Positions 1 through 7,477 of a stretch of 22,054 nt of DNA are shown piece after piece. Within the stretch, counting starts at the first letter, position 1. Every line of letters begins with the position of its first letter. The notes beneath the pieces are model-generated. The model saw only the letters and a list, made by a program, of their open reading frames with translations, was not told the DNA's origin and ran no database searches. Made by a program: the position numbers and the translations under genes. The stretch is from Trueperaceae bacterium (GTDB lineage Bacteria > Deinococcota > Deinococci > Deinococcales > Trueperaceae). The stretch spans positions 1 to 22,054 of the forward strand of contig SKMG01000174.1 in the NCBI GenBank assembly GCA_007121175.1. The letters are read 5' to 3'.

Positions 1-24
1 CCGGCGCGAGCCGCCTCGCGGCCG

Positions 25-768
25 GTGCCGGTGGTGCACGTCAAGCAGGTCAGCGTGCGGTTCGGGGACGCCCGGGTGCTCGACGACGTCAGCTTCGATC
101 TCGATGCCGGTGAGTTCCTCGCCATCGTCGGGCCCAATGGTGCCGGCAAGTCGACGCTGGTCAAGGTGGCGCTCGGCCTGTTGCGCCCGAACGCCGGCCA
201 TGCCGCCCTCTTCGGCCGTGATGCCGGCGAGGTGCCCGAGCGCATCGGCTACGTGCCGCAGCTCAAGACCTTCGATCGCACCTTCCCCGCCACCGCCGTC
301 GAGCTGGTGGCGACCGGGCTCAGGCGGAGCTGGCCGGCGATCGTGCGGCGAGCCGAGCGTGAGCGGGCGCTCGAGGCGCTGGACCAAGTTGGCGCGGCCG
401 CGCTGGCCGACCGGCCGCTGGCGCGGCTCTCCGGCGGTGAACTGCAGCGCGCCTACCTGGCTCGCGCGCTGGTGCGCCAGCCGGCGCTGGTGATGCTCGA
501 CGAGCCGGCCACCGGGGTCGACTACTTAGCCGAGCACGACCTGTCGCTCCTGCTCGAGCGCTACCAGGCCGAGAGCGGCGCCACCGTGGTGATGGTGACG
601 CACGACCTCGCTGCCGCCCGCTACCACGCCACGCGGGCGCTGGTGCTCAACGGGCGGGTGTACGGCTACGGCCTACCCGCAGACGTGATGTGCGAGGCCT
701 GCCTGCAAGAGGCCTACGGGCACGCTGGCCACGGCCACGTCCCGCACACGCACCGGGTGAGAGCGTGA
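25..768 (+). CDS. Metal (Zn/Mn-type) ABC transporter, ATP-binding protein
   Basis: This is the ATPase of an ABC importer that powers metal-ion uptake at the inner face of the membrane. The 247-residue protein is complete for the family. It has Walker A GPNGAGKST (36-44), the Q-loop Gln in YVPQ (79), the ABC signature LSGGE (135-139), Walker B LVMLDE (155-160) and the H-loop His (193). The tail is rich in histidine (HAGHGHVPHTH, 233-243), which is common in zinc/manganese ATPases of the ZnuC/MntB type and supports a transition-metal substrate. The start is GTG at 25, placed so that the protein begins just before the first beta strand; no -10 box is visible in the 24 bases before it. The permease gene overlaps its stop codon by four bases, so the two are translationally coupled. 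No substrate-binding protein lies in the window; it may be upstream of base 1. Zinc versus manganese cannot be decided from sequence. Confidence 0.93.
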   Translation: MPVVHVKQVSVRFGDARVLDDVSFDLDAGEFLAIVGPNGAGKSTLVKVALGLLRPNAGHAALFGRDAGEVPERIGYVPQLKTFDRTFPATAVELVATGLRRSWPAIVRRAERERALEALDQVGAAALADRPLARLSGGELQRAYLARALVRQPALVMLDEPATGVDYLAEHDLSLLLERYQAESGATVVMVTHDLAAARYHATRALVLNGRVYGYGLPADVMCEACLQEAYGHAGHGHVPHTHRVRA

Positions 769-1628
769 CGCTGCTGGCCGACCTGGCGCAGGGCCTGTCG
801 TTCGCCTTCATGCAGCGGGCGCTCGTCGCCGGGCTGCTGATCGCGCTGATGTGCGCCCTGCTCGGCGTGTTCGTGGTGCAGCGGCGACTCTCGTTCCTGG
901 GAGACGGGCTGGCCCACGCTGCCTTCGGTGGCATGGGCATCGGCGCGTTCGTGATCGTCGGCTCCGGCCTCATCGCCGAGGGCGTCGCGCTGCTGCGCAA
1001 TCCGCTGTGGATCGCCCTGCCCTTCGCGCTGCTCACCGGCCTCGGCATCGCCTGGGTACGCGACCGGACCGAGCTGTCGAGCGACACCGCCATCGGCGTG
1101 TTCTTCGCGGTCGCCGTGGCGCTCGGAGTGCTGTTCTTCTCGCGCATCCCGCCGGATGCGAACCTCGGCCTGAACGTGATGGACCTGCTGTTCGGCAGCA
1201 TCCTCGCGGTGCGCAGCACCGAGCTCGCGATCATCGCTGCGGTCGCGGCGGTGTCGATCGCGTTGCTGCTGACGATCTGGGGCCGCCTCGCCTACGCCAC
1301 CTTCGACGACGAGCTCGCGCGCACCGACGGCGTCCCCGCGCGGGCGCTGGAGTACCTGCTGTTCGGGCTGGCGGCGGTGGTGATCGCGGTGAGCGCGACG
1401 GTGGTCGGCATCATCCTGATGGCCGCCTACCTGGTGATCCCGGCGGCGGCTGCGCGCATCTGGGCCCGCTCGATGGCATCGATGACCGTCATCGCGGTCG
1501 CCATCGGCACCAGCACCACCCTCGCAGGGGTGGCGGGCTCGTACCTGTTCGACCTGCCCACCGGTAGCGCGATCATCCTCACGCAAGCGCTGGTGTTCGT
1601 CCTCGCGGCCTTCACGCAGCGGCGCTAG
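765..1628 (+). CDS. Metal ABC transporter permease (ABC-3/ZnuB family)
   Basis: This is the membrane channel subunit that partners the preceding ATPase. The reading frame is open from 690, but residues before 765 are arginine- and proline-rich and only shadow the upstream gene. The GTG at 765 shares bases with the upstream stop (GTGA, 765-768), giving a 287-residue protein, normal for ABC-3 permeases. Hydrophobic helices follow one another along the chain. The segment with VVQRRLSFLGDGLAHAAFGG near the N-terminus matches the family's conserved cytoplasmic loop, and VVGIILMAAYLVIPAAAA is the typical late conserved helix. There is no other transporter subunit downstream; the next gene has its own promoter. 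The family assignment is firm and the metal specificity is inferred only. Confidence 0.92.
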   Translation: MTLLADLAQGLSFAFMQRALVAGLLIALMCALLGVFVVQRRLSFLGDGLAHAAFGGMGIGAFVIVGSGLIAEGVALLRNPLWIALPFALLTGLGIAWVRDRTELSSDTAIGVFFAVAVALGVLFFSRIPPDANLGLNVMDLLFGSILAVRSTELAIIAAVAAVSIALLLTIWGRLAYATFDDELARTDGVPARALEYLLFGLAAVVIAVSATVVGIILMAAYLVIPAAAARIWARSMASMTVIAVAIGTSTTLAGVAGSYLFDLPTGSAIILTQALVFVLAAFTQRR

Positions 1629-1689
1629 CGCGAGCGAGATCGGCCCGCTGGGACGCAACAAACCTCGGGACGGAGGCCGCCGGGCGGCG

Positions 1690-1698
1690 TGTTAGACT
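1690..1698 (+). promoter_or_regulatory. Leaderless promoter, extended -10 (TGTTAGACT)
   Basis: An extended -10 element, TG-T-TAGACT, ends six bases before the ATG at 1705. Transcription would start at or next to the ATG, so the mRNA would have no leader. No Shine-Dalgarno sequence is present. No good -35 hexamer is visible. The same layout recurs at five other genes in the window. Confidence 0.75.
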
Positions 1699-1704
1699 CC
1701 GGCG

Positions 1705-2817
1705 ATGCGCCTCACGACGCGAGCCCTGCCTCTCGAGGGGCATCGTCGCAAGCGGAGCGTCTACGCCGTGCTGTTGGCGTTGGCGCTGCTTCCGGCGGCC
1801 GTGTCGCTCATCCGAAACCTCCTGGTGGCCACGCCGGACTCGGCGGTCATCATCGTCAGCGCCGTCGCGCTGCTCTGGTTGCTCGCGCTGTCGCTCGTCG
1901 CGCAGTCGCGCCGCGTGCCGTTGGCGGTGCTCGAGCATCTGGTGTTGTGGGGCGGCGCGGTGCTGCTCATCGGCAACATGGGGCTGCGGCTCTACCTCTT
2001 GCCGCTGGGGCCAGAGACGGCCAGCGCGGTGGTCAGCTCGTTGTTGTGGCTGCCGCTGCTGTTCGTGTTCAGCACCATCGCCTTCGACGGCGACACGTCG
2101 CTGCGCTACTCGGCGGCGCTGCTGGTGCTGCTGGTGCTGGTGACGCTGCCCCACGCCCTGGCGGCCAGCGGGGGCACGCTGGTGATCGACGGCGTCGGGA
2201 CGATGCTGCAGGCCTACCTGGCCTTCGCGGTGCTGATCGTGGCGCTCTACCGCTTCGCGGACCTGCATCAGCGCATGGTGGCGATGGAGGAGACGGCCCG
2301 CACCATGCGTCACCTGGCGAACACCGACGCCCTCACGGGCCTGGCGAACCGGCGCCAGGCCGAGGAGCAGCTGATGCGCGAGCTGCGTCGCGCGGAGCGC
2401 TACGGCCGCGTCTTCAGCCTGCTGATGGTCGACATCGACCACTTCAAGGAGCTCAACGACCGCTTCGGGCACCAAGCCGGCGACGCCGTGCTGGTCGACC
2501 TAGCCAGGCGCCTGAGCGCCCTGGTGCGGGCCTCGGACACGATCGCGCGCTGGGGCGGCGAGGAGTTCTTGCTGCTCGCGCCCGAGACGCAGCTCGAGGA
2601 CGCGCGCCGGTTGGCGGAGATCGTGCGTCGGCACGTGCAGGACAACCAGCTCGCGGAGCGTTTCGAGATCACCGTGAGCCTGGGCGTCGCCTGTTACCGG
2701 CCCGGCGACACCGTGCCCTCGCTGGTCGCGCGGGCCGATGCGGCGCTCTACCTCGCCAAGCGTGGCGGCCGCAACCAGGTGCGCCAGGAGATCGTGCCGT
2801 CGGTCGCGGCGCTCTGA
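1705..2817 (+). CDS. Membrane-bound diguanylate cyclase (GGDEF domain)
   Basis: The protein makes cyclic di-GMP from two GTP at the cytoplasmic membrane. Residues 17-185 hold about six hydrophobic segments with no recognised sensor domain. A short coiled linker (186-205) leads to the GGDEF domain (206-358). The signature is GGEEF (284-288), an active variant. DALTGLANRR (208-217) and the metal-binding DIDHFK (243-248) are intact. An inhibitory I-site RxxD (RASD, 275-278) sits exactly five residues before GGEEF, so product feedback inhibition is expected. There is no EAL or HD-GYP domain. The gene stands alone between convergent and upstream genes and has a leaderless promoter. The signal sensed by the membrane part is unknown. 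Confidence 0.95.
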   Translation: MRLTTRALPLEGHRRKRSVYAVLLALALLPAAVSLIRNLLVATPDSAVIIVSAVALLWLLALSLVAQSRRVPLAVLEHLVLWGGAVLLIGNMGLRLYLLPLGPETASAVVSSLLWLPLLFVFSTIAFDGDTSLRYSAALLVLLVLVTLPHALAASGGTLVIDGVGTMLQAYLAFAVLIVALYRFADLHQRMVAMEETARTMRHLANTDALTGLANRRQAEEQLMRELRRAERYGRVFSLLMVDIDHFKELNDRFGHQAGDAVLVDLARRLSALVRASDTIARWGGEEFLLLAPETQLEDARRLAEIVRRHVQDNQLAERFEITVSLGVACYRPGDTVPSLVARADAALYLAKRGGRNQVRQEIVPSVAAL

Positions 2818-2832
2818 CCGCTGATCGCGGGC

Positions 2833-2890
2833 GCCAGCCCGCCGAGCTGGCACAAGCGCTGCGCCTCGGCCGCGGCGCCTGGCTGCCAGC
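2833..2890. terminator. Possible bidirectional terminator hairpins between convergent genes
   Basis: The gap between the diguanylate cyclase and the convergent decarboxylase holds three copies of one stem half: GCCAGC (2833-2838), GCTGGC (2846-2851) and GCCAGC (2885-2890). The middle copy can pair with either neighbour. The longer pairing encloses a second stem, GCGCC/GGCGC (2861-2865 and 2874-2878). There is no T-tract, so this is not a textbook intrinsic terminator. Confidence 0.3.
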
Positions 2891-2893
2891 CCC

Positions 2894-4774
2894 CTAGAAC
2901 CCGTGCGCCTCGGCGACGGGCCGCATCCGCTCGGTCACTTCGGCAGGCATCGTGATCTTGTCGGGCCAGCGGCGCGTGAAGCCCTCGTCGGCCAGCTTCG
3001 GCGTGCCGTCCATTACCCACACCGACCCCGCCGGGCTGGCCTGATCGACGATGAACACGTCGCGCTCGGGGTCGATGTTGTTGAGCAGCGTCCACATGAC
3101 CTCTTCGAAGTCGCGTGGGTCGGTCTGATGGTCGAGCACGGCGATCAGCCTGACGCCCTTGGCGGCCGGCTGCTGAGCGGCCCACTCGCCGATGTGGCGG
3201 CCCTGGTCGACGCGGCTCTTGCGCGTGGTGAGGAACCAGAAGCCCCCCGCTAGCTGGTGTTGGTCGCGTACCTCGGCGTGGGCCGGTAACTCGTCGGCCG
3301 CGACGTCCTCGTTCGGCACCCAGGGCTTGGGCTTCGGCGCCTGGGATCGCTCCTCGGCCGCGGTGGCCCCGCTGCGGTGCGGCGAGGCCACCCCGTCGAC
3401 CACGCCGCCCTCCTCGCGGTGTTTCACGGTGCCGTCGATGACCAGCTTGCTGCCGTAGCTCCAGGAGCGGCTGGCGTGATCGAGCACGTCGATCGGACCC
3501 TTCGCGAACTGCTCGTCGCGCCCGGGAAGCGCGTGGGCGAGCACCGTGCGCCAGAAACCGAGGTGGTCTTGCGGTGGCGTGTCGCCGTCCGAGACCAACA
3601 CCACCTTGGCGAACATCATCTGTCCCAGGCCCAGCAGGCCGTTGGCGACCTTGTACGCTTGCCCCGGGTAGCCCTTCTCGATGCGCACGTTGACGAGGTT
3701 GTGGGCGATGCCCGCGCTCGGCATGTGGTAGTCGACGATCTCCGGCAGGATCAGCTGAGCGGGCACCAGGAAGATGCGCTCGCTCGCCTCGATCAGGTAG
3801 GCGTCCTCCATCGGCGGTCGCCCGACGATGGTAGCTGGGTACACCGCTCCCTGACGCATCGTGATGGCGCTGACGTGGAAGCGAGGGTAGTCGTCCTCGA
3901 GGGTGTAGAAGCCGGTGTGGTCGCCGAAGGGGCCCTCGACCACCCAGGGCTCCTCCGGATCGACGTAGCCCTCGAGCACGATCTCCGCGTGCGCCGGCAC
4001 CTCCAGGTCGACGGTGATCCCTTTCACCAGCTCGACGCGCTGGCTGCGCAGGAAGCCGGTGAGCGAGTACTCGTTGATGCCCGGGATCGGCGGGATCGGG
4101 GCCGTGGCGGCGTAGGTGAGGGCTGGGTCACCGCCCAGCGCGACGGCCACCTCCAGCCGGGTGCCGAGCCGACGGGCGCTCTCGAGGTGGCTCGCGCCGG
4201 TCTTGTGCCGCTGCCAGTGCATTGCGGTCGAGCGCTGGTCCAGCACCTGCATGCGGTACATGCCGACGTTGACCGCTCCCGACTCCGGGTCCTTGCTGAT
4301 CACCAGCGGCAGCGTCACGAAGCGGCCGCCGTCCTTCGGCCAGCACTTCAGGATCGGCAACCTACCGAGGTCGACCTCGTCAGCGCGCCAGACCACCTCC
4401 TGCACCGGCGCGCGCCTCACCAGCCGCGGCGGCAGCGTCGCCAGCTCGCGCAGCTTCGGTAGGTTCGAGGCCATGCGGAACAGGCCGCCGCCCAGCTTCA
4501 CGTCGAGCAGCTCACGGAGCCGCTCGGTCAGGTCGTCGAGCGAGTCGACGCCGAGTGCCCAGGCCATGCGCTCGCGGGTGCCGAAGAGGTTGATCGCCAG
4601 CGGCAGCTCGGCGCCCTCGACGTTCTCGAACAGCAGCGCCGGACCTCCGGTCTTGACGGCCCGATCAGCCAGCGCGGTGATCTCGAGCTCGGGCGAGACG
4701 CGCTCGCCGATCCGCACCAGCTGGCCGCGGGACTCGAGCAGGTCGATGAAGCCCCGCAGGTCACGCACGTGCAT
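2894..4774 (-). CDS. UbiD-family (prenylated-FMN) decarboxylase
   Basis: This belongs to the UbiD family of reversible, non-oxidative (hetero)aromatic decarboxylases, which use prenylated FMN made by a UbiX-type prenyltransferase; no ubiX gene is in the window. The protein has 626 residues against about 490-500 for E. coli UbiD, but long forms are known. NVGMYRMQ (169-176) carries the conserved catalytic Arg (174). EGPFGDHTGFY (280-290) carries the conserved acids Glu280 and Asp285. PPMEDAYL (320-327) is also a family motif. Residues about 455-500 form a low-complexity, charged and proline-rich stretch that accounts for part of the extra length. The start is ATG at 4774, inside the 3' end of hflX (14-base overlap), so both are probably on one mRNA. 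A role in menaquinone synthesis is plausible but not shown; the substrate is unknown. Confidence 0.92.
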   Translation of the reverse strand: MHVRDLRGFIDLLESRGQLVRIGERVSPELEITALADRAVKTGGPALLFENVEGAELPLAINLFGTRERMAWALGVDSLDDLTERLRELLDVKLGGGLFRMASNLPKLRELATLPPRLVRRAPVQEVVWRADEVDLGRLPILKCWPKDGGRFVTLPLVISKDPESGAVNVGMYRMQVLDQRSTAMHWQRHKTGASHLESARRLGTRLEVAVALGGDPALTYAATAPIPPIPGINEYSLTGFLRSQRVELVKGITVDLEVPAHAEIVLEGYVDPEEPWVVEGPFGDHTGFYTLEDDYPRFHVSAITMRQGAVYPATIVGRPPMEDAYLIEASERIFLVPAQLILPEIVDYHMPSAGIAHNLVNVRIEKGYPGQAYKVANGLLGLGQMMFAKVVLVSDGDTPPQDHLGFWRTVLAHALPGRDEQFAKGPIDVLDHASRSWSYGSKLVIDGTVKHREEGGVVDGVASPHRSGATAAEERSQAPKPKPWVPNEDVAADELPAHAEVRDQHQLAGGFWFLTTRKSRVDQGRHIGEWAAQQPAAKGVRLIAVLDHQTDPRDFEEVMWTLLNNIDPERDVFIVDQASPAGSVWVMDGTPKLADEGFTRRWPDKITMPAEVTERMRPVAEAHGF

Positions 4775-6461
4775 GGACGCTCACCGCTCCGCCGGGGGCG
4801 GGCGCGCCTTGCTGCGCGGCCAGCACCCGTGCCAGCTGCGTCTTCAGCTCCTCCAGGCCAGCGCCGGTGCGGGCCGAGACCGCCGCGGCCTCGCCGTAGC
4901 GCGTCGAGAGGTCGCGCGCCACCACCGGGTCGGCGCGGTCGACCTTGTTCAGCACCACCAGCCGCGGCACGCTGAGGCCGAGCTGGTCGAGGATCCGCTC
5001 GACGGCCTGCACCCGGTCGGGTGCACCCGGAGCGGCCGCATCCACCACGTGCAGCAGCAGGTCGGCGTCGTGCAGCTCCTCGAGCGTCGCGCGAAAAGCG
5101 CTCACGAGCTCGCTCGGTAGGTCACGGATGAAGCCGACCGTGTCGGTGTAGAGCACCGGTGATCCCCACTCGCCCCGCTCGGGCAGCCAGCCCTCGCGCG
5201 TGGTGGGGCGCAGCGTGGCGAAGAGCGCATCCTTGCTCAGCACGCTCGACTTGGCGAGCGTGTTGAACAGCGTCGACTTGCCGGCGTTGGTGTAGCCCAC
5301 CAGGGCCACCACCGGCGTCGGTCCGACCGTGCGGCCCTTGCGACCCTCGGTCCGGCGTCGGCTGATGCTGTCGACGTCTCGCTCCAGCGCCGCGAGGCGC
5401 TCGCGGATGCGGCGACGGTCGACCTCGAGTTTGGTCTCGCCCGGTCCGCGCGTGCCGATGCCACCGCCCAGTCGCGACATGGCGGTGCCGCGCCCGGTCA
5501 GCCGCGGCAGCTGGTAGTGCAGCTGCGCCAGCTCGACCTGGACCTGCGCCTCGCGGCCGCGGGCGTTCTGGGCGAAGATGTCGAGGATCACCTGGGTACG
5601 GTCGAGCACCTTCAGTTTGGTTGCCTTCTCGATCTCGCGCGCCTGCGCCGGCGAGAGCTCGCGATCGAAGACCAGCAGGTCGGCGTTCTCGTGGTACGCC
5701 GCCGATACCAGCTCCTCGAGCTTGCCGCGCCCCACCAGTGTCCGCGCGTCGGCGGCCCGGCGTGCCTGCAGCGCCTGGAAGGCCACCACGCCGCCGGCGC
5801 TGCGCAGCAGCTCGGCGAGTTCGTCCAGTCGGGACTGCGCCTCGAGTGCCCCCTCGCCCGTCTCGAGCCCGACCAGCACCGCTCGCTCCTCGCTGCCGCG
5901 GCGCACGTCGCGGGCCCGGTCTGCCCGCGCGAGCTCCTCTTCGAGCGCGCGAACGCGCTCCAAGACATCGCCCCGCTCGACCTCCGCGAGATCGCTCGGC
6001 GCGTCGATCAGCCAGTCCTCCGCGTCGGCCGTCGGTGGGGCCACGAACGCCAGGTGCACCGCGCCGAGCTCGGGCACCCCGCGCTCGCCAGGGCGGGCGT
6101 CGACCGAAACGATCGCGTCGAGCCGGTTCAGGAACAGGCTGGTGAGGTCGGCGCGCGACAGGCCACCGGCCTTGAGGTGCACGTGCACCAACCGCAGGCC
6201 GGCCAGCCGCGAGCTGGCCTCGCCGGCGCTCGGCGGCAGCGGGCAGTGTTCGGCGTCGCCGGCCGCGACCGTGGAGACGCGGCCGCGCCGATCGACCAGC
6301 ACCGTGACCGGACGACCGATCTCGAGGGCGAGCTCGGCCATCGAACGGGCCAACTCGCGCGACACGGCCTGCTGGGGTGCCACGCGGCGGCGGTAGAGGT
6401 TGGAAAGGCGCTTGACCTGTGCGGGCTTCAGACCGGCGAGCTGACCGTGGACTCTCTCTAT
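4761..6461 (-). CDS. hflX: Ribosome-associated GTPase HflX, probable AUA start
   Basis: HflX is a GTPase that binds the 50S ribosome and splits stalled ribosomes under stress. Numbered from the first canonical start (GTG at 6383), it shows the HflX motif RGPGETKLE (312-320), G1 GYTNAGKS (363-370), a Thr pair for G2 (394-395), G3 DTVG (414-417), G4 NKVD (479-482) and G5 SAR (503-505). It is longer than E. coli HflX because of an extra N-terminal region. The frame stays open upstream of 6383 and encodes ERVHGQLAGLKPAQVKRL followed by SNLYRRR, which resembles the conserved N-terminus of extended HflX proteins. No ATG, GTG or TTG exists in that stretch. The best start is ATA at 6459-6461, seven bases after an AGGAG Shine-Dalgarno sequence, giving 566 residues; a gene caller would choose GTG 6383 (540 residues). 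The 3' end overlaps the ubiD-family gene by 14 bases. Confidence 0.93.
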   Translation of the reverse strand: MERVHGQLAGLKPAQVKRLSNLYRRRVAPQQAVSRELARSMAELALEIGRPVTVLVDRRGRVSTVAAGDAEHCPLPPSAGEASSRLAGLRLVHVHLKAGGLSRADLTSLFLNRLDAIVSVDARPGERGVPELGAVHLAFVAPPTADAEDWLIDAPSDLAEVERGDVLERVRALEEELARADRARDVRRGSEERAVLVGLETGEGALEAQSRLDELAELLRSAGGVVAFQALQARRAADARTLVGRGKLEELVSAAYHENADLLVFDRELSPAQAREIEKATKLKVLDRTQVILDIFAQNARGREAQVQVELAQLHYQLPRLTGRGTAMSRLGGGIGTRGPGETKLEVDRRRIRERLAALERDVDSISRRRTEGRKGRTVGPTPVVALVGYTNAGKSTLFNTLAKSSVLSKDALFATLRPTTREGWLPERGEWGSPVLYTDTVGFIRDLPSELVSAFRATLEELHDADLLLHVVDAAAPGAPDRVQAVERILDQLGLSVPRLVVLNKVDRADPVVARDLSTRYGEAAAVSARTGAGLEELKTQLARVLAAQQGAPAPGGAVSVHARA

Positions 6462-6468
6462 GAGGTGG

Positions 6469-6473
6469 CTCCT
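6469..6473 (-). promoter_or_regulatory. Shine-Dalgarno sequence (AGGAG) that decides the hflX start
   Basis: On the minus strand AGGAG lies seven bases before the ATA at 6461-6459. No comparable purine-rich site precedes the GTG at 6383, where the upstream bases encode LYRRR. This supports initiation at the AUA codon. Confidence 0.6.
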
Positions 6474-6527
6474 CTCAGGCGCACCGCGGACCCTTCGGGG
6501 GAGCGCACGGACGCCGTCACCGACGCT

Positions 6528-6536
6528 AGGCTAGCA
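6528..6536 (-). promoter_or_regulatory. Candidate hflX promoter, extended -10 (TGCTAGCCT)
   Basis: On the minus strand TG-C-TAGCCT fits the extended -10 pattern seen elsewhere in the window. It lies about 66 bases before the ATA start, so this transcript would have a leader and could use the AGGAG ribosome-binding site. An overlapping TAGCGT (6528-6523) is an alternative -10. Confidence 0.45.
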
Positions 6537-6548
6537 CGGTCGCCGGCA

Positions 6549-6557
6549 TGGTAGCGT
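6549..6557 (+). promoter_or_regulatory. Leaderless promoter, extended -10 (TGGTAGCGT)
   Basis: TG-G-TAGCGT ends seven bases before the GTG at 6565. There is no Shine-Dalgarno sequence between them. It is divergent from the hflX promoter about 15 bases away. Confidence 0.7.
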
Positions 6558-6564
6558 CGCCTTC

Positions 6565-7452
6565 GTGCCCTCTACGTGCCGGCCTCGGGTGGCCAGATCC
6601 ACCCCCCTCCTCGTACGCTTCGTGCTGCTCGTCGCGGCGCTGGTCTGCGGGCTCGGCGCGGCGCGCGGCGACGGCCTCGAGGTGCGGCTGCAGGGCCCGT
6701 TCCGCTTCGTGGCGGCCAATGACCTGGCGCTGGCCCTGGGGGCTCCGCTCACGAGCACGCCCGACGGCCTCACGCTGCGCTCACCCGACGGCGTCCTGAC
6801 GGTGTTCGCCGGCGCGCCCGACGCCATCTGGCAGCGACGCGGCGCGCTGACCCCCAGCGAGGTCGCCGCCTTCGCGCCGCCACTGTGGCACGGCGGGCGC
6901 TGGTACCTTCCCGAGGACTTGGCCGAAGTGCTCGGCGTGCGGCTCGAGGCCGCCGAGGCGCTGCTGCCCGACGGGCGCCGCCTGCCGCTCACGCTGCCGC
7001 CGCCACCGCCCCCGCAGGTCGCCGTCGCCTCCGAGCTGCTCGAGCTGGCCCCCGCCGTGCCGGCACTCCGCCTCTACGCCCCGTCGCCGGCCGGCACGCA
7101 TGCGGTGAGCCTGCTGGCGGTCGACCTGGGGATGCTGGCGCTGGCGTTCCCGGAGCAGCAGGCGGCGCTCGACGCGAGCCTGCGCGAGCTCGGCGGCGAG
7201 AAGGCGCTGTTCCTGGCCGTGACCAGCTTGGGGCCCTCGGTGTGGGAGCCGGAGCTGTACGTGCGCCAGGGCGGCATGGAGGTGCTGCTCGCCGCTCCGC
7301 TCGACGTGCAGGTGCTCGAGGGCGATCCGGGCGACCTGCGCCCCGGCGCGCCGGTAGCGGCGGTGGCGTTCCTGCCCGGCGGTTTCGATCTGCGCCGCCC
7401 GATCACCCTACGCTGGGCAGGAGCCAGCGGCACGCTCACCCTGCGCCGATGA
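6565..7452 (+). CDS. Exported protein with copper-amine-oxidase-N/stalk-like domain
   Basis: I do not recognise a specific function. The 295-residue protein starts with a signal peptide: basic residues, then a hydrophobic core (about 15-33) ending in GAARG-D, so cleavage near residue 35 is likely. Residues 38-140 (FRFVAANDLALALGAPL, then short beta-like segments, GRWYLPEDLAEVLGV) resemble the beta-rich repeats called copper amine oxidase N-terminal or stalk domains. These occur on many secreted and cell-wall proteins and are not enzymes. A proline run (145-150) links to a C-terminal beta-rich domain (about 155-295) that I cannot name. The GTG start is chosen because a -10 box lies seven bases before it. 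The thiolase gene follows after 25 bases and may be cotranscribed, but no functional link is evident. Confidence 0.75.
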   Translation: MPSTCRPRVARSTPLLVRFVLLVAALVCGLGAARGDGLEVRLQGPFRFVAANDLALALGAPLTSTPDGLTLRSPDGVLTVFAGAPDAIWQRRGALTPSEVAAFAPPLWHGGRWYLPEDLAEVLGVRLEAAEALLPDGRRLPLTLPPPPPPQVAVASELLELAPAVPALRLYAPSPAGTHAVSLLAVDLGMLALAFPEQQAALDASLRELGGEKALFLAVTSLGPSVWEPELYVRQGGMEVLLAAPLDVQVLEGDPGDLRPGAPVAAVAFLPGGFDLRRPITLRWAGASGTLTLRR

Positions 7453-7466
7453 GCCCACCCGGGAGC

Positions 7467-7471
7467 GGAGG
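7467..7471 (+). promoter_or_regulatory. Shine-Dalgarno sequence of the thiolase gene (GGAGG)
   Basis: GGAGG lies six bases before the ATG at 7478. It shows that this genome uses led as well as leaderless mRNAs and fixes the thiolase start. Confidence 0.7.
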
Positions 7472-7477
7472 CGAAGC

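Noticed and set aside
690..764. Longer start for the metal ABC permease
   Set aside because: The first 25 residues are Arg/Pro-rich and overlap the ATPase gene; GTG 765 in the GTGA overlap fits the family.
1689..2897. A 402-residue open frame on the plus strand overlapping the diguanylate cyclase
   Set aside because: Its protein is an Arg/Gly/Ala-rich shadow with no motif, while the other frame encodes a clear GGDEF protein.
3377..4462. A 361-residue open frame opposite the UbiD-family gene
   Set aside because: It is antisense to a well-supported gene; high GC keeps such frames open. Its composition (His, Arg, Asp, Val rich) is typical of a shadow.
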